From positions 48,367 through 112,366 of the forward strand of contig JAULBX010008995.1 in the NCBI GenBank assembly GCA_032358255.1: a stretch of 64,000 nucleotides of DNA, given 5' to 3'. Shown piece by piece: positions 53,156 through 60,763 of this stretch; position 1 is the stretch's first letter; each line of letters starts with the position of its first letter. The position numbers and the translations under genes were made by a program. Source of the DNA: Heterotrichella gracilis. Lineage: Eukaryota; Sar; Xanthophyceae; Tribonematales; Xanthonemataceae. The notes beneath the pieces are model-generated. The model saw only the letters and a list, made by a program, of their open reading frames with translations. It searched no databases and was not told the origin of the DNA.

Positions 53156-53650
53156 TTTAGAATTCTTTTTGGCAAGTTTTAAGAACTCCTGTTGTTGATT
53201 CAATAGGAGTTTTTTTACGTGTTTTTGGAAGGCAACTGATGATTTAATAATTCTACCATCAACTGATTTCCCACCAAGAGTATCATGATAATCAGGATGT
53301 ACGAAGTTTTGCGCATCAAAGTTATTTATATTAGAACGGATAGGTTCTCCAGATAGAGCGCATGTCCAATCAATGGTATCATAACTCTCTTCAAGCTCTT
53401 CGATCTTCATAAAACATCCAGTCGACCAATCATAATAATATTTGTCTTTATGTGATTGATGTTTAAACTTACAAACCTCAAAAACGATATGTAGAAACTG
53501 ATCATCTTGAGCCCTCTCCTTGATTAGTGGATTTTCCAACAATAATCTACGTTGTTGTCTGGAAAGACCCTCATAACAAACGCCGTATCTATTTCGTGGA
53601 TAGGGTCCACCCGTTCTACGGATTTTAGGATATTTATTATTGTATGCCAT
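53147..53650 (-). CDS. Lone minus-strand hypothetical protein
   Basis: This is the only convincing minus-strand gene. The 167-residue product has a basic Arg/Tyr-rich N-terminus, a Cys/His-rich middle (CKFKHQSHKDKYYYDW, TCALSGEPI, HPDYHD) and a Lys-rich C-terminus. Two Cys-containing knuckles might bind zinc, but no HNH or zinc-finger family is certain. It converges on the gene at 51935, overlapping its last 9 bases, and its 3' coding end contains a plus-strand terminator. It could be a recent insertion (moron-type), though base composition is not obviously different. Confidence 0.55.
   Translation of the reverse strand: MAYNNKYPKIRRTGGPYPRNRYGVCYEGLSRQQRRLLLENPLIKERAQDDQFLHIVFEVCKFKHQSHKDKYYYDWSTGCFMKIEELEESYDTIDWTCALSGEPIRSNINNFDAQNFVHPDYHDTLGGKSVDGRIIKSSVAFQKHVKKLLLNQQQEFLKLAKKNSKLH
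53184..53217 (+). terminator. Terminator for the capsid-side operon, inside the minus-strand gene
   Basis: AACTCCT/AGGAGTT with inner TTG/CAA pairing and a run of seven T on the plus strand. It is coded within the 3' end of the minus-strand gene. Confidence 0.7.
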
Positions 53651-53662
53651 AAGATATTTATC

Positions 53663-53691
53663 TGAAACATATTCAATATTGTTTATATAAT
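53663..53691 (+). promoter_or_regulatory. TGAAAC-N17-TATAAT promoter of gene 44
   Basis: TGAAAC at 53663 and TATAAT at 53686, 17 bases apart, 22 bases before the clamp-loader ATG. Confidence 0.7.
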
Positions 53692-53712
53692 ACCTATAAA
53701 AACAAGCAATAT

Positions 53713-54663
53713 ATGATTCACGCGCTATTTACAGAAAAGTACCGTCCTAAAAATTTAGAAGATTTGATTTTACCAGAGCGAGTAATGTCAAAATTCAAAG
53801 ATGGATTATCACAGAACATGCTACTTGCAGGAAGTCCTGGAACAGGAAAAACTTCAACAGCAAAGGCAATTGTTCAACAGTTTGGTCTTCCATACATTTA
53901 TATTAATGCTTCGACTGACACTTCAGTTGACGTAATTAGAACAAGAATTACAGATTTCTGTTCAACAATGTCAATACTAGATGACCAAGGAAAATTTAAA
54001 GTGGTTATCTTAGATGAGGTTGATGGAGTTTCTGATCAATTCTTTAAAGCACTTCGTGCGACAATGGAACAATTTGCAAGTAACTCTCGTTTTATAGCAA
54101 CTTGTAATTACGTTAATAAAATTCCAGATCCGATTCTTTCAAGATTTGAAGTTATTAATTTTGACTTTGACAAATCAGAAGAAACTGAATTGACTAAGAA
54201 ATACATTAAGCGTGTCTATGAAATATGTGGAAAAGAGGAAATGACAATTGAAAAACCAGCGTTGGTTGAATTTGTTCGTCGTAATTTTCCAGATTTGCGT
54301 AGTACCTTAAATAAATTACAGGGCTACAAAACACAAGGAACAACAAATATTACAGCAGAGGATGTTAAGAAATTTAACTCTGTTTATAAAGACGTTTTTG
54401 ATTTGATTTTTAATGAAATGGATCCAGTCAAAAATTATAAACACATTGTTGGTGAATACGGAAACAGAGTCGATGATGTGCTTCAAACGCTTGGAGAAGA
54501 ATTTATCGAATACATTCAAACAGAGAAGACACAAAGTCTTAGACACATTCCACAAATTGCTATTTGTGTTGCCGAGCACCAAGCTCAAAGAACATTAGTG
54601 ATAGATCCAGTTATTACTCTTCTATCATGCGTTTACAAAATACAAGAAATTGTAAGAAATTAA
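53713..54663 (+). CDS. 44: Clamp loader large subunit gp44
   Basis: The 316-residue AAA+ ATPase begins FTEKYRPKNLEDLI, has Walker A, GSPGTGKT (residues 40-47, Lys46), Walker B, VVILDEVDG, and a sensor/Arg-finger region, DPILSRF. It loads gp45 on primed DNA with gp62. It has its own promoter and precedes rnh, with a small gp62-like gene further downstream. Confidence 0.9.
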   Translation: MIHALFTEKYRPKNLEDLILPERVMSKFKDGLSQNMLLAGSPGTGKTSTAKAIVQQFGLPYIYINASTDTSVDVIRTRITDFCSTMSILDDQGKFKVVILDEVDGVSDQFFKALRATMEQFASNSRFIATCNYVNKIPDPILSRFEVINFDFDKSEETELTKKYIKRVYEICGKEEMTIEKPALVEFVRRNFPDLRSTLNKLQGYKTQGTTNITAEDVKKFNSVYKDVFDLIFNEMDPVKNYKHIVGEYGNRVDDVLQTLGEEFIEYIQTEKTQSLRHIPQIAICVAEHQAQRTLVIDPVITLLSCVYKIQEIVRN

Positions 54664-54676
54664 AAAATAAATTGAT

Positions 54677-54702
54677 AAAAGTTTTACCGCGTCAAAACTT
54701 TT
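54677..54702 (+). terminator. Possible terminator or operator after gene 44
   Basis: Inverted repeat AAAAGTTTT/AAAACTTTT with an 8-base loop, followed by TTGTTTATATTT. It overlaps the class B promoter-like block, so it could equally be an operator. Confidence 0.4.
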
Positions 54703-54723
54703 GTTTATATTTACAAATAAATT
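54691..54723 (+). promoter_or_regulatory. TATATTTAC promoter-like repeat (class B)
   Basis: GTCAAAACTTTTGTTTATA leads into TATATTTAC (54706-54714), sharing most bases with blocks at 21750 and 33720; it ends 8 bases before the RNase H ATG. Confidence 0.5.
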
Positions 54724-54731
54724 AAAGAACT

Positions 54732-55964
54732 ATGAAATTAGGAAAACATACCTTGATTATCGACGGTAACTACTTTGTACACAGTAGATTATTCGTACTT
54801 CCACGTCCTAAAAAAGAACAATTGTTAGGCGATCGTGATGGTCAAGAACAATTCATGCGAAAGTTATGTATTGACTTTGCATCAGAAGTTAGAAAGTTAA
54901 CACCATTTGTTGACCAAATCGTAGTTGCGGTAGATTCAAAATCTTGGCGTAAAGACTTATTCCCTGCTGCCGAATATAAAGGTACTAGAGTATCCGACAA
55001 TTCTGTTAACTGGGAAAACGTATTTAATACTTACACTGAATTTCAAGCTATTCTTGCAAAACGTGGTGTAATTATTCATAAAGTACCAGGCGCAGAAGCT
55101 GACGATATCTTATTTGGATGGTCGACTCAATTAAACAATGAAGGTAAAAATTGTATTGTTTGGACTGGCGACCGAGATTTAATTCAATTAGTTGACTATA
55201 ATAAAGCAACTGATGCATATACACTATGGTACTATAATTCTCAAAGAAAATTATTAGCATTCGAAGGATTCCAAGAATTATTAGAATCTGCAGGTACTTC
55301 AACTATGAGCAATGATGATATGTTATTTAACATGTCTTCTAACGAAGTGATGAACGATAAACTTAAAGAAGATTTACAATCATGGGTTCTTAAGAATGGC
55401 GTTAAAATCGAAGAAATTAATTGTGATGATTTTATCTTCTCTAAAATCCTACAAGGTGACAAGAGCGATAATATCCAATCAGTTGTTACTTGGACTAAAC
55501 GTACAAGTTCTGGTTCTATTAGAAATTACTCAATCACTGAAAAACAGGCTCTTCAAATTCTTGAAAAGTACAGAGAAATCGAAGGTAATTTCCACATTGA
55601 CCATTTCTTTTCATCGGATCAAGTTGACACTATTGTAAGTTTAATCCATGAAGTTGTTGGCAAATCAACACTTGAAGAAATTCGTGTTCGTTTCAATCAG
55701 AACTTAGACTTAATGCTCCTGCACTATAACACAATACCTGAGGGAATCTTAAAAAGTATCTATAATGAAATTGACAAAGACTTTAAAGTTGAGCCGCAGT
55801 TGCCTAGTTTAACTCAGATGGAAAAGATATTAGAAGGAACCGAATGGAGTACTAATAATGTTACAGGAAAAGGTGCTCCTAAGAGTTTTGATCCATTTGC
55901 AACCCTAAAACTAGATGAGGTTAATAAATTACCTGAAACTAAACAATTAAATACATTATTTTAA
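54732..55964 (+). CDS. rnh: RNase H/5'-3' exonuclease (FEN-1 family)
   Basis: The 410-residue protein contains LIIDGNYFVHS (Asp near residue 11), PGAEADDIL (near residue 118), WTGDRDLIQL and KILQGDKSDNI, the acidic clusters of T4 RNase H and FEN nucleases that remove RNA primers. It is about 100 residues longer than T4 RNase H, with an insertion before the GDKSDN motif. It ends QLNTLF, which matches bacterial clamp-binding peptides closely. Confidence 0.85.
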   Translation: MKLGKHTLIIDGNYFVHSRLFVLPRPKKEQLLGDRDGQEQFMRKLCIDFASEVRKLTPFVDQIVVAVDSKSWRKDLFPAAEYKGTRVSDNSVNWENVFNTYTEFQAILAKRGVIIHKVPGAEADDILFGWSTQLNNEGKNCIVWTGDRDLIQLVDYNKATDAYTLWYYNSQRKLLAFEGFQELLESAGTSTMSNDDMLFNMSSNEVMNDKLKEDLQSWVLKNGVKIEEINCDDFIFSKILQGDKSDNIQSVVTWTKRTSSGSIRNYSITEKQALQILEKYREIEGNFHIDHFFSSDQVDTIVSLIHEVVGKSTLEEIRVRFNQNLDLMLLHYNTIPEGILKSIYNEIDKDFKVEPQLPSLTQMEKILEGTEWSTNNVTGKGAPKSFDPFATLKLDEVNKLPETKQLNTLF

Positions 55965-55966
55965 AA

Positions 55967-56140
55967 ATGACAAACGAGGATATTTTAAATGAATTATTAA
56001 TAGAAGCACACGATGAAGGTATATTCGATGAGGTTATTGCCGAAGTAAACAAAACACAAGTAACCCATATAAATAATAACAATAGACTCGAAGTATTCGA
56101 AAAAGCCATAGCAAATGTTAGACGAAACAAAACTGTTTGA
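55967..56140 (+). CDS. Small acidic protein between rnh and gp62-like gene
   Basis: A 57-codon frame starts 2 bases after the rnh stop (MTNEDILNELLIEAHDEG) and overlaps the next gene by 26 bases. It has a helical acidic half and a basic end (VRRNKTV). Position and coupling suggest it is translated, but no family is recognised. Confidence 0.45.
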   Translation: MTNEDILNELLIEAHDEGIFDEVIAEVNKTQVTHINNNNRLEVFEKAIANVRRNKTV

Positions 56141-56543
56141 TTTTATTAAAATAATGTTCACTAAGCCGAACGATTATAAAAAAATCACGAATCATAATAA
56201 GAAGCGACATCATTTCATGATTAATCGCTTCTTTGCGATTCAATATCCTTCAAACGCACAATTTTTTAATAAGAACGGAATCAATCCAATCGCAGTTATT
56301 GATAGTTGGTCGCTTGTTGCCGCAAGATTTAAAAGTGTTACGGGCTGGATCTACACTAAAACTAAAAAGCCCGAAAAAGAAGTAACTTCAAAAAGCAAAT
56401 ATATACCATCAGAAGAAGCCATTTCATTTTTTATGGAAAGGAATGAAATCGGTAAGAGAGAATTTAAAGAACTTGAAAAATTTGCTAAAGAAGATCTATA
56501 TTTAACTCTACAAAGGTTAGAAGATTCTATGCAAGTTTACTAA
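56115..56543 (+). CDS. 62: Clamp loader small subunit gp62-like
   Basis: The 142-residue basic protein contains HHFMINRFFAIQYPSNAQFF, an Asn-Arg-Phe/Tyr-Pro pattern similar to gp62 of T4-like phages (Asn-Arg, His/Tyr, Asn-rich turn), followed by a Trp-Ile-Tyr-Thr-Lys segment. T4 gene 62 lies right after 44; here it is two genes downstream. The call is from pattern and the need for a clamp-loader partner. Confidence 0.45.
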   Translation: MLDETKLFDFIKIMFTKPNDYKKITNHNKKRHHFMINRFFAIQYPSNAQFFNKNGINPIAVIDSWSLVAARFKSVTGWIYTKTKKPEKEVTSKSKYIPSEEAISFFMERNEIGKREFKELEKFAKEDLYLTLQRLEDSMQVY

Positions 56544-56554
56544 TATGTAAATTT

Positions 56555-57199
56555 ATGGAACAATTTGATTTAAGTCTAATGCCAACAGCAGTAGATGTCG
56601 CACTATACAAATATAATTATATCGATAATAAACTATGGACACAAATCCATAATGAAACTCATTTTATCTCGATATCCGATGATTCGATAATGGTTTCTAC
56701 AAGTCAATTAAAATCACTTTTAGAAAGTAATTATCTTTCAACAATTAATATGATTAAAACGGTAGGTTCTGAAGTAGTTCATAAAGAAATTAATTCAGTC
56801 TTCTTTCTTTACCAAATGTGCTTAGAAATGGAAAACCTACAGTACATCAAATTTAATCTATATAAAGATAAAAGTTATAGTAGAATGGTTGAAATTGAAG
56901 GCAAAAAAATGCTTCAATTTAATTTTAAAGTAATCACAGCTACTTTTCGACTTTTTGATTTATATGACGAAGAAGAGTTACCTCATGTTAACAAGATTCT
57001 TGAAGAGATCGGAGTTCTTTACCCAGAAAAACCTTATAATAGAGTTTTTGCAAGCGAACTTTCTGAAAAGATAGATATGTACGTTGAATCTCATGGAGAA
57101 GATGACCATAACGCTGGAATTGTTCTTGATATTCTTGACATATTAGAGCCAAAAATGGAAATTGATAACTCATTAATACTATTAATCACAGACTACTAG
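56555..57199 (+). CDS. Hypothetical protein downstream of the gp62-like gene
   Basis: The 214-residue acidic protein is mostly helical, with a beta-rich part near residues 90-130. No motif or membrane segment is seen. It lies 11 bases after the gp62-like gene and is likely co-transcribed with the replication genes. Unknown function. Confidence 0.4.
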   Translation: MEQFDLSLMPTAVDVALYKYNYIDNKLWTQIHNETHFISISDDSIMVSTSQLKSLLESNYLSTINMIKTVGSEVVHKEINSVFFLYQMCLEMENLQYIKFNLYKDKSYSRMVEIEGKKMLQFNFKVITATFRLFDLYDEEELPHVNKILEEIGVLYPEKPYNRVFASELSEKIDMYVESHGEDDHNAGIVLDILDILEPKMEIDNSLILLITDY

Positions 57200-57238
57200 A
57201 ATTTCAAGAATATATACAGTATAAAAATACTGTTATCA

Positions 57239-57646
57239 ATGAAATTTTTTAGTAACTTTGGAAAGAGAGAAGCTCTTGTCTACCTTATAGTTTCTCTATG
57301 GGTAGTTATGGGACTTCTAGGAGCCTATAAAACTGCTAGTTTTGCAGATCTTGCAATCTATTTTGGATCCTTAACTGCATATGCCGCAACTTATATTTGG
57401 GCTGAAGCAAAAAGACCAAGCACAAAAACAGCAATCTTTAAAAAAGGACCAAACTCGAGAAGAGAGGTTATGATTTATGTTGTTGTCGTTATTTGGGCAG
57501 TTGCTGGTGCTGGTGCAATTTGGTTTAAAGCCAATATTGGAGAACTTGCACTATATTTTGTTTCATTAACAGGATTTGTAGCATCTTGGATTGCTGGTGA
57601 AGTTTATACACCACAAGATAGTGTTAATAAAAAAATTGAAGAATAA
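57239..57646 (+). CDS. Four-helix membrane protein with internal duplication, holin-like
   Basis: The 135-residue protein has about four hydrophobic segments in two repeats: REALVYLIVSLWVVMG...YFGSLTAYAATYIWAEA and REVMIYVVVVIWAVAG...YFVSLTGFVASWIAGE. Each repeat has two segments joined by a short loop, then a basic linker. Size and four-segment topology fit a holin, but no lysis enzyme is seen nearby, so another inner-membrane role is possible. A near-match late motif and a hairpin lie upstream (57205-57235). Its stop overlaps the next ATG. Confidence 0.45.
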   Translation: MKFFSNFGKREALVYLIVSLWVVMGLLGAYKTASFADLAIYFGSLTAYAATYIWAEAKRPSTKTAIFKKGPNSRREVMIYVVVVIWAVAGAGAIWFKANIGELALYFVSLTGFVASWIAGEVYTPQDSVNKKIEE

Positions 57647-59610
57647 TGGTAACAGGATATACTGCTAGTGCATACGGAGATTTTTTCATAGCATCATTAC
57701 AAACACCCTACAAAAATACATTAAAAGTTATTGACTGGGAAATCATAGCTGGACTTAAAACTCCATATATGACCGGTACAATTAATATAGTTGCAGGTGA
57801 AAATGTAGTTATTGGTGTTGGGACTCAATTCACTGTTACATTTGCTATAGGAGATACTATTATTATCGGAAACGTAGAATATACTATTGCGTCTATTGTT
57901 TCACCATTAGAATTAGTAGTTACAGAAACACTAACAGTAACCGGAAATGGTATTCAATATTATAAAGGTATTGATGCTAATAATTTCTTTGAATATGAAT
58001 ATAGATGGTCACAAGATGGTTCTACTTTTTCAGAATTTAACCTTTTAAATAAAGGACAATCTTATGGAGATTTACTAGCTCTTACCTTTGATACAACAAA
58101 ACCAGTATGGATTGATGTGAAAAATGAAGTTGCAGGTCTGGTAACCGGAAACAAAATATCTCTACTTTCAATAACATACACAATCGAAACAGTAGACGGT
58201 ATTATTGAATCGTGCCCTAACTTTTGCGTAGAATGTACAGATCCATTCGCGATGAATGGTTGCGCAAATATTCAAGTATCATGTGGGACTGGAAATCAAT
58301 TTAATCCATACTCATTAACTAAATCAGTTAAAATATACAAGCAATTAACAAATATTGTTAATGGTATATTTGGACATGAGGTTAATTATTTTAAAACTGA
58401 ACCAGACGTTAGAACAAGTGATGTTATTCTTATGGAATATTCATTGCATAATGTTGTTGATAATAAGACAATAAAAATATTGGTTCCTGATAATGAATTT
58501 CCAACCGAAGCAAACACATACGATATATTTGGAATTGAACTTGAAGATTTTGAAGTACATATAACTGCTGAAGAATTCGAAAATCATTTTGGTGCTGGAA
58601 AATATCCAAGAAACAAAGATTATATGTTCATTCCTATTATTAATAGAATGTATGAAATAAGTTCAGTTTCATTAGCAGATGAATTTAATAGATCCCATTC
58701 ATATTGGAGAGTTAAATTAGTTAAATACCAAGATAGAACTGATGTTATCAAAGGTCAATTTGATGCTGCAACTGATGTGTTAGTGACTGGAATCGAAGAA
58801 ATATTTGGAGAAAAGATCCAAGAAGAATATACTAAGAATTTAAAACAAGAACAATTCCAAACGGTTATCACGACATATCGCGATGGTATTAGGGAATTTG
58901 TTAATAGAAAACTTAAAATTAGAGATTACGATCTTAAAAATAAATGGACTGTTGTTAGTAAAAATTATTACGATTTATCTACATTTCCAATAGATGATAG
59001 AGCATTATTTTATGATGTTAAATCTAAAGTTGAGATTGGATCTGACGCTGCATTTACCGGATGGTTTTCGCCTCAATTTAGTAACACTTCAACTCTAGAT
59101 TATTTTCTGTTTGGAGATAATACAGCCTTAACAGGTTTAAAATTAACACTAAGCAATACATCTTTTAAATTTAAAGTTAATGGAGTAACTGAAGAATTTA
59201 CACATGGAATAACTTTCAACCCAAATAAATGGTATGCTTATGTTGTTAATGTAAACAATAAGTTTACACAGCTAGGTGTTTCAATATATAGTCTGGATCC
59301 TAATAGTAACTTAAATGTAAATACACCAGGACAGCTTACAACACCCCAGATGTCTTCTAATAATTTAATTCAAGAATTTGTTGAAAATAGACCAATGACA
59401 ACTCCAATGACATGGAACAATACTTCAAATTATGGATTAAGAGGAAATGAAATGTTTATGACAAACATTAGAGTATTTAATACTCCAATCGAATTTGAAC
59501 AGCATTCAAATGTATTAAATCAGTATGTTGTTAGAGACAACCAATTGGCTCTAGTTATTGATAATGCAATTCCATCACTAGGATTCCAGAAATTTGCCAA
59601 TGCCAGATAA
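57646..59610 (+). CDS. Neck/virion protein (gp14-like) with lectin-like C-terminus
   Basis: The 654-residue protein has a central region with YMFIPIINRMYEISSV...YWRVKLVKYQDR, resembling the pattern in T4-like neck gp14 proteins. The C-terminal 200 residues contain a beta-sandwich pattern (AFTGWFSPQF, NKWYAYVVNVNN) like concanavalin/LamG folds, which would be an unusual addition. Several Cys lie near residues 190-215. It precedes terminase genes; in T4 the neck genes 13-15 also do. Confidence 0.4.
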   Translation: MVTGYTASAYGDFFIASLQTPYKNTLKVIDWEIIAGLKTPYMTGTINIVAGENVVIGVGTQFTVTFAIGDTIIIGNVEYTIASIVSPLELVVTETLTVTGNGIQYYKGIDANNFFEYEYRWSQDGSTFSEFNLLNKGQSYGDLLALTFDTTKPVWIDVKNEVAGLVTGNKISLLSITYTIETVDGIIESCPNFCVECTDPFAMNGCANIQVSCGTGNQFNPYSLTKSVKIYKQLTNIVNGIFGHEVNYFKTEPDVRTSDVILMEYSLHNVVDNKTIKILVPDNEFPTEANTYDIFGIELEDFEVHITAEEFENHFGAGKYPRNKDYMFIPIINRMYEISSVSLADEFNRSHSYWRVKLVKYQDRTDVIKGQFDAATDVLVTGIEEIFGEKIQEEYTKNLKQEQFQTVITTYRDGIREFVNRKLKIRDYDLKNKWTVVSKNYYDLSTFPIDDRALFYDVKSKVEIGSDAAFTGWFSPQFSNTSTLDYFLFGDNTALTGLKLTLSNTSFKFKVNGVTEEFTHGITFNPNKWYAYVVNVNNKFTQLGVSIYSLDPNSNLNVNTPGQLTTPQMSSNNLIQEFVENRPMTTPMTWNNTSNYGLRGNEMFMTNIRVFNTPIEFEQHSNVLNQYVVRDNQLALVIDNAIPSLGFQKFANAR

Positions 59611-59645
59611 TATTGATACATATACTATCTAACAAAACACACATT

Positions 59646-60293
59646 ATGTCAGAAAATAAAAGTATAAAGGACCAGGCTGAAGATATTAGAAGGGATCTTG
59701 ATGAATTAATCGGTAACGATACTTCACGTGAGATTTCAGATGTTATTGAAACAGACCCAAAACTTCCAGCGAAAAGACCAGAAACATATATGTCTTTTAG
59801 TGAACTTAAAGAAAGTTCAACTAGAAAAGCAAAGAAAACAATTTCAGCCTTAATGAAATTTTATCTTGATGCTGACATTATTGAAAAGGACGAATATATC
59901 CAGGCTAAAAAGAAGATGGACGAAATGACAATGAGTTCATTAGTTTATCAATTACAGGCCGGAGAAAGGGCGCTTACAACACTGTTAGAAGCGATTGAAG
60001 ATGGAGACGTTGCACCAAGAATGTTTGAAGTTCTTGCAACTCTACAAAAATCAATGTTAGATATTATTAAATCTCAAACAATGTATCTAATGGCAACTGA
60101 AGAAAGTACTAAAAGAATCGCTAGAGATATTGAAATCTATCGCAAAAAAGACGATATTAGAGAAATCGAATCTTCAGGCGGAGATTCATCTTCCGGAAAC
60201 ATTCAAAGAGGTTCAAAGGACTTGATGAGAATGATTAGAGCCGGCATAGATGATAGTGAAAGCGAAATTGAAGACGCAGAAATAACAGAATAA
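59646..60293 (+). CDS. 16: Terminase small subunit gp16
   Basis: The start is placed at ATG 59646 (MSENKSIK) rather than the in-frame 59613, which sits in a poor context just after the previous gene. The 215-residue helical protein has a central coiled-coil oligomerisation core (about 90-165) and an acidic tail, the layout of gp16. It recognises DNA for packaging and stimulates gp17. It is separated from gp17 by one packaged-type gene. Confidence 0.65.
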   Translation: MSENKSIKDQAEDIRRDLDELIGNDTSREISDVIETDPKLPAKRPETYMSFSELKESSTRKAKKTISALMKFYLDADIIEKDEYIQAKKKMDEMTMSSLVYQLQAGERALTTLLEAIEDGDVAPRMFEVLATLQKSMLDIIKSQTMYLMATEESTKRIARDIEIYRKKDDIREIESSGGDSSSGNIQRGSKDLMRMIRAGIDDSESEIEDAEITE

Positions 60294-60297
60294 TATA

Positions 60298-60762
60298 ATG
60301 AAACACATTAAGTTATATGAAGAATTTATATTTGAAATAGGGGATTCGTCTTCTAAAAAATACAAATATAAAATTAATGGAAAATTAAATGATATGTCTG
60401 AATTCAATAAAAGACTTTATGCTACATTTAAAACCGAATCAAAACTAGAATACACATTAACCGTTATAAATATAAACTCTTTTTTAGATGTTGATTTTAC
60501 AGCAGATGGAGAATACGAGGAAACTAATAAAGGAGAAATGTTTAAAATTATGGCAACAATTGTCGAAGTTGTTGAAAATATTATTATCAACAATAAAGAT
60601 ATTAGAGGAATACGATATGAACCAAAATCAAAAGGTAAAGATTCCGGAGAAAGTAGAGATAGATTATATCGAATTTTCTTAGAAAAATCTATTAAAAGAC
60701 TTGGAAAATCTATTAACTTTATACAACAAGGTGGAACGGTTTTTGGAATAATTACAGAATAA
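60298..60762 (+). CDS. Packaged-type protein inserted between terminase genes
   Basis: The 154-residue protein begins MKHIKLYEEFIFEIGD, the consensus targeting peptide with a predicted cut after FIFE. The body has a beta-rich first half and a basic C-terminal helix region (SRDRLYRIFLEKSIKRLGK). It sits 4 bases after gp16 and 1 base before gp17, interrupting the usual 16-17 pair, consistent with these small genes being inserted cassettes. Confidence 0.5.
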   Translation: MKHIKLYEEFIFEIGDSSSKKYKYKINGKLNDMSEFNKRLYATFKTESKLEYTLTVININSFLDVDFTADGEYEETNKGEMFKIMATIVEVVENIIINNKDIRGIRYEPKSKGKDSGESRDRLYRIFLEKSIKRLGKSINFIQQGGTVFGIITE

Positions 60763-60763
60763 T

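Noticed and set aside
52624-53175. 183-codon minus-strand open frame with Gly-Ser-Phe repeats
   Set aside because: It is the mirror of the PKEP/TDP repeat coding strand; low-complexity and opposite to a well-supported gene.
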